The notes beneath the pieces were generated by a model. It was given only the letters and a program-made list of their open reading frames with translations. It made no database searches and had not been told where the DNA came from. Below are positions 57,291 to 64,000 of a stretch of DNA of 64,000 nt, one piece after another. Position numbers and translations under genes: made by a program. The stretch is from Granulicella pectinivorans. GTDB taxonomy: Bacteria; Acidobacteriota; Terriglobia; Terriglobales; Acidobacteriaceae. The DNA is taken from the NCBI RefSeq assembly GCF_900114625.1, contig NZ_FOZL01000001.1:4092001-4156000 (forward strand). The letters run 5' to 3'. Position 1 is the first letter of the stretch. The number at the start of each line of letters is the position of its first letter.

Positions 57291-57477
57291 TCCTATTCAG
57301 ATGCCGAACCGTTCTTCTCCGCGAGGGGTTTTTTCGACTTTCTTTTCGCATTTGGAATCGGGGATAAGTGGTCTGATAGAAGCCTTCCCACTGCTGCGCT
57401 CAGCTATCGACAGGCTCACGCGACGAGACTATTCCCTGCGCAAGTTATACACGGTGGGTTCATCGATGGCGGTCCCC

Positions 57478-59244
57478 TTAGTGGCCGCCACTCCGTTGAT
57501 AGCGTTTCAAGACATCGTCGAGCGAGAGCACGCCTTCCAAAGCACCCCGCATCGCGCGATTCGAGACGGGAAGGATCGGCCAACGCCGGAAGTGTGGCAA
57601 TGCATTCGAGAGTGGCTGGTCAGGAAAGATCAGCGGCGTTCTCTCGGTTCCTGCGCGCTCCTGAAGCAAGACATGCGCGCCTGGCTTGTCTTCTTCGTCG
57701 ATCTCCAATGCCCAATCTCGCAACTCTTTCTGATTCGCCGCATACCAGGTGGAGTCACTGCACTGGATCAGGACAGCGGGCGCGGCGGCGGCTTCTTGAT
57801 TTTGTTCCAACACCTTCTTCACGTTCCACATGGTGTCGGAACCTTGCAGAATCGGAACAGCAGCCGGTTGGAGAGCATCCTCGAAGCGAAGATCGCTTTC
57901 CTCACGCTGCTCCTCCATGGAAGGCAGGTAGAGGCCGTCTTGATGCGTAAAGAGTTCGAAGATGGGAATCGGCTGCAAACTACGCGAGATGAGGTAAGCG
58001 ATCGTATTCGCAAGGATGACGGGAAGAATGATCGAGTAGTTGCCGCTTACCTCCAGGACCATGAAGACAGAGGTAAGAGGCGCGCGCAGGAATGCGGCAA
58101 AGAGCACACCCATGCCAACCAGAGCGTACGAGCCACTCGAACCCGTGAGATGTGGAAAGAGCAGATGCTCGGCCTGCCCGACAGACGCCCCCAGCATCGC
58201 TCCGACAAAAAGAGTGGGAGCAAACATGCCGCCCGGCGTTCCACTGGAGAAAGACAGGGTCGTCGCTATGATCTTGAACAAAGCAAGCAGGAGGAGCATC
58301 TTGAAAGCGAACTGTCCATGCATGGCAAGATCGATCGCACCATACCCCGCACCCATCACCTGCGGAAACCCAAAATATCCAATCGCTCCGACGACAACGC
58401 CCGCGAGCGCAGGTTGGATCATCTGAGACCATTGTGGTTGGTTACGCAGCGCGGGACGAAGGTAGCCGAGCGCCTTCGCGAAGATCAGCGATGCAAGCCC
58501 ACCTACGATGCCCAGGACCGCGTAAGCCAAGAGTTCACGTGGGTCACGGACATCGATCGACGGGATGCGGAACATCGGTTGCGCTCCCCAGAACTGGCGG
58601 GCGACGACCACAGCAGAGACCGCGGAGAGGACAATCGAGCCCAGAACCCCTGCCGTCCATTGTCCAATCACTTCTTCAATCACGAACAGGATCGCGGAGA
58701 TTGGAGCGTTGAAGGCAGCCGCAAGACCAGCCGCAGCACCCACCGGAGCGAAGACCCTGAGCTTCTCGCGCGACAGTCCGACTCGGCGGCTGATTAGCGA
58801 AGCGACTCCGGCACCAATCTGCAGTGACGGATCTTCGGGACCGAGGGAATGCCCACTGCCAATGGCAAGGGCGGACAAAAGAAACTTGCCCACCATCGTG
58901 CGAAAAGAGATGTAGCCGTTATGGATATAGAGCGCAGCCTTGGTCTGATTGACCCCACTGCCTCTCACCTTGGGAAATACATAGCGGGTAAGAACCGCAA
59001 TGACAATGCCAGCACACGCAGGAGCGATAATCAGGCGAAGTTGTCGCGGCCCCGGAGCTGAGCCTTGCAGAAGAACCGAAAGCCACTCGATCGCCATGCG
59101 AAACGCAACTACGAGCAAACCCGAAATAATACCGATGAAGATCGACAAGAGCAGGAATAGTCTGTCTTCTCGCGCAGGTGCGAGGTTCGATTCAGTCTCT
59201 TGCGTTGCAGAGCCCGCTACGGTTTGTTGAGGTGTGTCTTGCAT
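57478..59244 (-). CDS. CLC-family chloride channel or H+/Cl- antiporter with C-terminal regulatory domain
   Basis: This 588-residue protein has the CLC core of about ten or more helices (residues 27-430) with motifs RGSGVNQ, GSGHSLGPEDPSLQIG (the usual GREGP reads GPEDP but the gating Glu is kept) and GTPGGMFAPTLFVGAMLG. The kept Glu suggests a proton-coupled antiporter. Residues 450-588 form an extra cytoplasmic region with a CBS-like pattern (ALQPAAVPILQGSDTMWNVKKVL and LPHFRRWPILPVSNRAMRGALEGVLSLDDVL). It follows the TPR protein gene by 21 bases. The long open frame on the opposite strand is an artefact. Confidence 0.9.
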   Translation of the reverse strand: MQDTPQQTVAGSATQETESNLAPAREDRLFLLLSIFIGIISGLLVVAFRMAIEWLSVLLQGSAPGPRQLRLIIAPACAGIVIAVLTRYVFPKVRGSGVNQTKAALYIHNGYISFRTMVGKFLLSALAIGSGHSLGPEDPSLQIGAGVASLISRRVGLSREKLRVFAPVGAAAGLAAAFNAPISAILFVIEEVIGQWTAGVLGSIVLSAVSAVVVARQFWGAQPMFRIPSIDVRDPRELLAYAVLGIVGGLASLIFAKALGYLRPALRNQPQWSQMIQPALAGVVVGAIGYFGFPQVMGAGYGAIDLAMHGQFAFKMLLLLALFKIIATTLSFSSGTPGGMFAPTLFVGAMLGASVGQAEHLLFPHLTGSSGSYALVGMGVLFAAFLRAPLTSVFMVLEVSGNYSIILPVILANTIAYLISRSLQPIPIFELFTHQDGLYLPSMEEQREESDLRFEDALQPAAVPILQGSDTMWNVKKVLEQNQEAAAAPAVLIQCSDSTWYAANQKELRDWALEIDEEDKPGAHVLLQERAGTERTPLIFPDQPLSNALPHFRRWPILPVSNRAMRGALEGVLSLDDVLKRYQRSGGH

Positions 59245-59265
59245 GAAAACTCCGCTGCGGTACGT

Positions 59266-60450
59266 TTAGTGGCTTGCAAGCATGAGAAGGAGTGCATCGT
59301 CACCGGCGGGCTGTCCGCATTCCTTGGACGTGGTCACTTCCGTGTCACTGATAAGATCCGCCAACGTATCCTGCGCGTCGGCATTTTGCTGCACGGTGCG
59401 GCGAACGATCGAGTCAGCGGTCTTCCAGCGTGATTTCAGATCCTGCATGGCTGCCGACAGCGGAGCCGTGGCTCCCAACTGGCTGGAACAGGCATTGAAG
59501 CGAGACTCCGCAATTCCCCTCCCAAGCAGTAGGTGATCCGCGCGCTGACGCGCAGGAAGACGTCGAGAGAAAGAAAGTTGAACCAGCCGCTGGGCATCCG
59601 TGGCCATTGCTAACATCTGCTCTCTCTGGCTCTGATCCTTTATCCCTTGCCGCAGGGCAACTTCAAGATACGTGTGCGCGGCTTCGTAGTCACCCGCATG
59701 AAACGACAGGCGACCGATAGCTTGGAGCGCCGATTGGTTATGAGGATCTTCCCCGAGGGCTTTCTTGTAGGAAGCTAACGCGTCGGAAACATCACCGAGC
59801 GCGGCAAATTTCTCACCAAAGGTCAAATTGATCTGTGCGTCATTGGGCGCGTTCCCTGCCGCAATCAGGAGTTCCGCGCGCGCCGCTTCCATTTGATCGA
59901 GGGACATTAGGTAGTCTGCCAGCTCCAGGCGGATGCTTCGCCGGCGCACGGGTGCATCCCCACGCCAATCTCCAAAGATGGACGCGCGGTAGTAGTTCAC
60001 GGCGTCCGACGTGGTTCCCTTCGCTCTCGCCAGACGGGCTAACTGAAGATTGATAAAACCGTCGCCCGGCCGCGACTCCCAGAGGTTGAGGAAGTAGTTC
60101 TTCGCCTGCTCTGTTTGTCCGGCATCACGCAAAGCCTGCGCCAGTAGAAGTTCATACTCTCGATTGTCAGGGTCATACGAGAGCGCGTTGCGTAACGACA
60201 CCGCGCCCTGCTCCGCATGCCCATGTTGCATCTCGTCCCGGCCGCGATCCGACCAGAAGACCGCAAGATTATCCCGATGAAGCTCAAACGAGCGGAAGAG
60301 GAGGAGAGTTATGCCATACAAAACAAGCGAGATCAGAGTAAGGCTGACGAAGATCAAGCCATCTCGCAGCAACAATTTCCTCTTGGCTGCACGGAGCGTC
60401 GAGGCGGAGGTGTCGATTTGAGTCGCAATACGATTCAATAGGATTCCCAT
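59266..60450 (-). CDS. TPR-repeat protein with an N-terminal membrane helix
   Basis: This 394-residue protein has one membrane helix (about residues 30-53, IFVSLTLISLVLYGITLLLF) and tetratricopeptide-like repeats from about 80 to 280 (EQGAVSLRNALSYDPDNREYELLLAQALRD, FINLQLARLARAKG, ALASYKKALGEDPHNQSALQAIGRL). It is probably an inner-membrane protein with its TPR part in the periplasm. The ATG before GILLNRIATQ is used. It precedes the CLC gene by 21 bases, which suggests co-expression; the link is unknown. The C-terminal 100 residues have no clear domain. Confidence 0.75.
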   Translation of the reverse strand: MGILLNRIATQIDTSASTLRAAKRKLLLRDGLIFVSLTLISLVLYGITLLLFRSFELHRDNLAVFWSDRGRDEMQHGHAEQGAVSLRNALSYDPDNREYELLLAQALRDAGQTEQAKNYFLNLWESRPGDGFINLQLARLARAKGTTSDAVNYYRASIFGDWRGDAPVRRRSIRLELADYLMSLDQMEAARAELLIAAGNAPNDAQINLTFGEKFAALGDVSDALASYKKALGEDPHNQSALQAIGRLSFHAGDYEAAHTYLEVALRQGIKDQSQREQMLAMATDAQRLVQLSFSRRLPARQRADHLLLGRGIAESRFNACSSQLGATAPLSAAMQDLKSRWKTADSIVRRTVQQNADAQDTLADLISDTEVTTSKECGQPAGDDALLLMLASH

Positions 60451-60592
60451 GTCTAATTTACTTGCTGGCCCCCCATTCTCCAAGGCGATGCCGATCACGC
60501 ACGATCCAGAAGTCTGCAAACAGACGAAACGCAAAGGACAAAGGCAAGAGGCGAGCCGTCTCCACCATGGCGAGCGCCGCATCCACGGGAAT

Positions 60593-61213
60593 CTATTGTG
60601 GTCCGCCCTGGACCGAGCGCCACCCCACCGCATTCAGCAGAAATTCCGTGAGAAACCGCGTGTCATGCTCCGTCGTATTGCCCTCAGAGTAGACTCGGCG
60701 CTCATTCACACCCCGGATGGCGTCCATCGTGGCCCAGGCAGCCGCCTCAAAGTCCTGCTCCGGAATCTCGCCGGCCGCCGACGCCCTTCGGAAGAGCTGC
60801 GTCAGATATTCAACCACCTTCCGCTGCAGCGCGATGCTGCGCTTCTGGTTGTGCGCCTCTCGCCCAAGACTCACAATCACCCGGTAGAGCGACTGCTTCT
60901 CGCTCCAGAACGCAATCCGCACCCGCACAAACGCCGCGAGCTTGCCGGCAAAATCCGTCTCGCGTCCAATATGATCCTCCGTCAGGATCTGTAATTCGCT
61001 GACTGCAGCCCGGAGCGTCGCTTCGTAGATTGCGTCTTTTGAGGGAAAGTAGAGATACAGCGTTCCCTTCGCGAGTCCGGCTGCCTCCGCCACATCCATC
61101 ATGTGCGTGGCCTCATAGCCTTTTTCGCCGAATACCTTCGCCGCCGCGGCGAGAATCTCTGTCCGCCGGAACTCTTGCAGGACATCCTTCCGGGTTGTCG
61201 TGGTGCGTGTCAT
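60593..61213 (-). CDS. TetR-family transcriptional regulator
   Basis: This 206-residue repressor has the N-terminal helix-turn-helix TEILAAAAKVFGEKGYEATHMMDVAEAAGLAKGTLYLYFPSKDAIYEA and a helical ligand-binding domain (TetR_C-like, from about residue 80). It is divergent from an MFS exporter with a palindrome between the starts, the usual layout for a drug-responsive repressor. An earlier in-frame ATG (MTHQSLLATYAGSDD) would run into the operator, so I prefer the later start. Confidence 0.9.
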   Translation of the reverse strand: MTRTTTTRKDVLQEFRRTEILAAAAKVFGEKGYEATHMMDVAEAAGLAKGTLYLYFPSKDAIYEATLRAAVSELQILTEDHIGRETDFAGKLAAFVRVRIAFWSEKQSLYRVIVSLGREAHNQKRSIALQRKVVEYLTQLFRRASAAGEIPEQDFEAAAWATMDAIRGVNERRVYSEGNTTEHDTRFLTEFLLNAVGWRSVQGGPQ

Positions 61214-61242
61214 ATCGTCGCTTCCAGCATACGTTGCCAGTA

Positions 61243-61258
61243 ATGACTGATGAGTCAT
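61243..61258. promoter_or_regulatory. TetR operator candidate, ATGACTGATGAGTCAT
   Basis: ATGACT and AGTCAT are perfect inverted repeats around GATG, midway between the divergent TetR and MFS starts. TGACT-N4-AGTCA is a common TetR half-site layout. A second palindrome GTCATCATGAC spans the MFS start codon. Confidence 0.7.
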
Positions 61259-61280
61259 ATAATAAGACCGGCGGGTCATC

Positions 61281-62924
61281 ATGACAGCAACACTCACAGA
61301 ACGCAGCATTGCCCAGGCCGAATCTTCGCTCGCCGCCTCCTCACCAAAGTTCGACAACGAACGCCTCCCGGAAGCAAAGCTCTACAATCCCTGGATCATT
61401 GCGCTCGTGGTGACGCTCGGCACTTTTATGGAGGTACTCGACAGCTCCATTGCGAACGTCGCCCTTCCCCACATCGCCGGGAGCCTATCCGCTTCGCTCG
61501 ATGAAGGCGCATGGGTCCTCACCAGCTACCTCGTCGCCAATGCTGTCGTCCTCCCCATCAGCGCGTGGATCTCGTCCGTGATGGGCCGGAAGAACTTCTA
61601 CCTCACGTCGGTCTTTCTCTTCACGGTCTTCTCCGCAGCCTGCGGACTGGCACCCTCACTTGGCATCCTCATTCTCTTTCGCGTGCTGCAAGGGGTCGCA
61701 GGCGGTGGCCTCCAACCATCGGTCCAGGCAATCCTGGCCGACAGCTTCAATGCACAAAAGCGTGGCATGGCCATGGCACTCTACACCGTGGCCATCCTCT
61801 GCGCCCCGGTCCTCGGACCTACCCTCGGCGGCTGGATCACCGACAACTACTCGTGGCGCTGGATCTTCTACATCAACATCCCTATCGGCATCCTCTGCGT
61901 CTTTCTCACGCGCATCGTCCTCAAGGACCCCGACCACATGGAGCAGACCAAGGCTAGGGCGCGCAAACTCTCCGTCGATTGGGGAGGGCTCGGATTCATC
62001 TCGATCGGCCTCGCTACCCTTGAGATCGTCCTCGACAAGGGACAGGAACTCGACTGGTTCGGTTCTCCCTTCATCGTCTTCTTTGCCGCCGTCGCCGCTC
62101 TGGCACTCACGGGCGCCGTTATCTGGGAGTTGCGCCGCGAGAATCCCATCGTCAATCTGCGCCTACTCAAGGAGCGCAACTTTCTCTTCTGCTGCATCAT
62201 TGTCCTTGGCCTGTACGCCGTGCTTTATGCAACCACCTACCTGCTGCCCACCTACATGCAGCAGATGATGGGCTATGACGCCACCACGGCTGGTTTTGCG
62301 ATGTCACCTGCCGGTCTATTCACCATCCTCGAAGTCCCTATCGTAGGCTACGTCCTCACCAAGGGCTTCGACCCGCGCAAACTGATTGTGGCCGGCATGC
62401 TGGTCATTGCCGGGGGCGTCTTCTGGATGGCATCGCTCAACCTTGGCGTCGCGGAACGTGACCTCGTCCTCCCCAGAATCGTGCAGGTACTTGGCGTCGG
62501 ACTCGTCACGGTGCCGCTCAGCACAGTGGTTTTCCGCTTTCTGCCCAAGACAGAGAGCTCCCAGGCAGCAGGTCTTTATGCCCTCATGCGAAACGAAGGC
62601 GGAAGTCTGGGCATCGCCTTCGTCAGCACCATGCTGCAGCGCAAGGCCCAGGTTCACCAGCAGATTCTCGGCGACCACATGGTGGCCTCAAACCCTCTGG
62701 TCCAGCAGTACATCGGCCATATGGCCGCTCGCGCAGGAAACCTGGCCGACGGCACCTACGCGGCGATGGCGCAACTCTACGGAGCGATGCAACAACAGGC
62801 AAATCTGCTTGCGTACATGGATCAGTTCCGGGTTCTCACCGGCATCATGCTGGCTCTGGTTCCGCTGGTGTTGTTTCTCAAACGCCCACCGGTACAGAAG
62901 AAAATCGAACTGGACGCACACTAA
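61281..62924 (+). CDS. DHA2-family MFS multidrug exporter (EmrB/QacA type)
   Basis: This 547-residue transporter has 14 predicted helices and DHA2 motifs: TFMEVLDSSIANVALPHIAG in the first helix (motif D1), the loop SVMGRKNFYLTSV, FRVLQGVAGGGLQPSVQAIL and motif C-like GPTLGGWITDNYSWRWIFYINIP. It resembles EmrB, which works with an EmrA adaptor and an outer-membrane channel; neither is beside it. The TetR gene and operator suggest induction by a toxic compound. Substrate is unknown. Confidence 0.92.
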   Translation: MTATLTERSIAQAESSLAASSPKFDNERLPEAKLYNPWIIALVVTLGTFMEVLDSSIANVALPHIAGSLSASLDEGAWVLTSYLVANAVVLPISAWISSVMGRKNFYLTSVFLFTVFSAACGLAPSLGILILFRVLQGVAGGGLQPSVQAILADSFNAQKRGMAMALYTVAILCAPVLGPTLGGWITDNYSWRWIFYINIPIGILCVFLTRIVLKDPDHMEQTKARARKLSVDWGGLGFISIGLATLEIVLDKGQELDWFGSPFIVFFAAVAALALTGAVIWELRRENPIVNLRLLKERNFLFCCIIVLGLYAVLYATTYLLPTYMQQMMGYDATTAGFAMSPAGLFTILEVPIVGYVLTKGFDPRKLIVAGMLVIAGGVFWMASLNLGVAERDLVLPRIVQVLGVGLVTVPLSTVVFRFLPKTESSQAAGLYALMRNEGGSLGIAFVSTMLQRKAQVHQQILGDHMVASNPLVQQYIGHMAARAGNLADGTYAAMAQLYGAMQQQANLLAYMDQFRVLTGIMLALVPLVLFLKRPPVQKKIELDAH

Positions 62925-62933
62925 CGCGTCCAG
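62910..62933. terminator. Hairpin at the end of the MFS gene
   Basis: CTGGACG and CGTCCAG pair across a ten-base loop that includes the MFS stop codon, followed by CTTTCT on the plus strand. It lies between the convergent MFS and sulfatase genes and is a likely terminator. Confidence 0.5.
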
Positions 62934-62969
62934 CTTTCTAGCAGTCCATGAAACATCCTTGACGGAAAG

Positions 62970-64000
62970 CTATCCCTTGCCTGCCTCTATGTGCTCCGGA
63001 ATCGCCGTCCGCAAAGCAATCAAACGCTCCGAAAGGTGAGCCTGCAGCGCAGCGTATTGCGCTTTGCCGTACAAATTGTTTCGTTCCCCCGGGTCGGCAT
63101 GCAAATCGTAGAGTTCCCCCTCCGAAGGATCGAGAACATACTGGATGAGCTTGTACTGCTCCGTCCGAATGCCCCGATGGGGAGCGACCTTCTCCGGATT
63201 GGGCCACTCGTAATACTCGTAGTACCACTCCTTGCGGAACTCCGGGTCCCGCTTCTTCGCCAGGGGTAGAACGCTCTTGCCCTGCATGTGCGGGGGAACA
63301 GGAACACCTGCCAGATCAAGCAGTGTCGGCGCGATATCGGTATCCAAGACCATCTCCTCACGCACGGTCCCCAAAGGGATGCGCCGTGGATAGCGCACCT
63401 GGAAGGGGACCCGCAGCGACGGCTCGTGCATCAGACGCTTGTCGAAGAGACGCCACTCCCCCAGGAAGTATCCATGGTCGGAGGAGTGCAGAATGGCGGT
63501 GTCATCGAGGATTCCCTTCTTCTCGAGATAGCCGAAGACCCGTCCAATATTCTCATCGACCGCGACCAGTCCTGCGTAGTAGTCCTTCGCGACCCCTTCG
63601 AGAGATCCACAGGCTACGTGGGTCGAAGTCGTGCCAAGCTTGTTCTCCGCATCGACAAAACTCTTCGGCTTGCCTGGGTACCCCTTGAGATCGTCATCGA
63701 ACGTTTCGGGCTTGGGAATGGCCGTGCCGTTGTAGAGATCGGCATGCCGGCGAGCACGAAAGAACGGCTCATGCGGCGCGACAAACCAGATCAGAATGCA
63801 GAAGGGCTTCTCCCCGCGATCTTCCTCCATCCAGGCAATCGCGCGGTCCGTGGTCAGGTCATCCGGATACACCCCTTCGTACCGCTTTTGCGGGCCGATC
63901 TTCCCTTTGCGTCCCTCCTTGAAGAGGGGGTTTGCGTAGTCGTTGCCAGGATCATTGTGGCCGAAATAGTAGTCCCAGTTCCTCTCCTCCATTCCATTCC
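62970..64000 (-). CDS. Sulfatase-family hydrolase, 5' end outside window
   Basis: Only the C-terminal 343 residues are in the window; the frame is open to the edge (NGMEERNWDYYFGH). Family features present are DRAIAWMEEDRGEKPFCILIWFVAPHEP (metal and substrate region), LHSSDHGYFLGEW with the metal-binding Asp-His pair, KRLMHEPSLRVPF, and the C-terminal YDLHADPGERNNLYG. The catalytic C/S-x-P-S-R motif that is changed to formylglycine should lie in the missing N-terminal part, so activity cannot be judged. Substrates may be sulfated glycans; no sulfatase-modifying enzyme is in the window. Confidence 0.9.
   Translation of the reverse strand, partial: NGMEERNWDYYFGHNDPGNDYANPLFKEGRKGKIGPQKRYEGVYPDDLTTDRAIAWMEEDRGEKPFCILIWFVAPHEPFFRARRHADLYNGTAIPKPETFDDDLKGYPGKPKSFVDAENKLGTTSTHVACGSLEGVAKDYYAGLVAVDENIGRVFGYLEKKGILDDTAILHSSDHGYFLGEWRLFDKRLMHEPSLRVPFQVRYPRRIPLGTVREEMVLDTDIAPTLLDLAGVPVPPHMQGKSVLPLAKKRDPEFRKEWYYEYYEWPNPEKVAPHRGIRTEQYKLIQYVLDPSEGELYDLHADPGERNNLYGKAQYAALQAHLSERLIALRTAIPEHIEAGKG

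Noticed and set aside
57127..58797. 556-codon open frame opposite the CLC and GMC genes
   Set aside because: Its product is very rich in Arg, Gln and Ser with no domain, and it lies antisense to a clear CLC gene. It is a codon-usage artefact.
1..64000. CRISPR arrays, tRNA or rRNA genes, insertion sequences, prophage
   Set aside because: I looked for direct-repeat arrays, tRNA-like ends, transposase motifs and terminal repeats and saw none. A covariance search would be needed to exclude a hidden small RNA.

Overview
This 64 kb window is chromosomal DNA of a GC-rich Gram-negative bacterium, most likely an Acidobacteriota of the Terriglobia type. This is inferred from the TonB-dependent receptor with an N-terminal carboxypeptidase-regulatory domain, the BaeRF-like protein, the DUF1269-like stress proteins and the long overlapping operons. 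No rRNA, tRNA, CRISPR array, insertion sequence or phage gene was recognised. Genes are cut by the window edge at both ends (a CbtA cobalt-uptake protein on the left, a sulfatase on the right).

Region 1 (1-22.5 kb) is a cobalamin regulon with three separate cobalamin riboswitches. A plus-strand unit (btuF-btuD-btuC-cobN-chlID) meets a nine-gene minus-strand unit (btuB receptor, second BtuC and BtuD, an unknown gene, pduO, bluB, cobQ, cbiB, cobD) end to end near 9.62 kb. A third unit (cobB and a second btuF) follows its own riboswitch. Corrin-ring methylases, cobU, cobS and cobT are not in the window. CobN is fused to an N-terminal thioredoxin-like [2Fe-2S] ferredoxin domain.

Region 2 (22.6-29.2 kb) suggests glycolate/glycerate metabolism: a glycerate 2-kinase, an AraC-type regulator and glycolate oxidase glcDEF.

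Region 3 (29.5-37.5 kb) is a stress island: a degenerate receiver protein, a six-helix membrane protein, a universal stress protein, a BaeRF-like protein, a DsbA-like thioredoxin, two paralogous DUF1269-type proteins, a nitroreductase, an alcohol dehydrogenase and a Crp/Fnr regulator.

Region 4 (37.6-55.5 kb) is a respiratory module. A class I cytochrome c and a membrane-anchored six-haem NapC/NirT-like cytochrome lie divergent from an eleven-gene Hyd-2-type [NiFe] hydrogenase operon (hybO-A-B-C-D, hypA-B-F-C-D-E). This meets a decahaem MtrA-type cytochrome and a large outer-membrane barrel, a likely MtrAB porin-cytochrome conduit. Together they could carry electrons from H2 through quinones to an acceptor outside the cell.

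A recurring 16-bp palindrome with Crp-family geometry (TGTG-N8-CACA and variants) lies upstream of most units in regions 3 and 4, including the Crp/Fnr gene itself, the hydrogenase/cytochrome divergent promoter and mtrA. I propose that one Crp/Fnr regulon joins the stress genes, hydrogenase and electron conduit. This is the main finding here.

Region 5 (55.5-64 kb) holds a GMC flavoprotein with a cysteine cluster, a CLC-type chloride transporter preceded by a TPR membrane protein, a TetR regulator divergent from a 14-helix MFS drug exporter with a clear operator palindrome, and the partial sulfatase.
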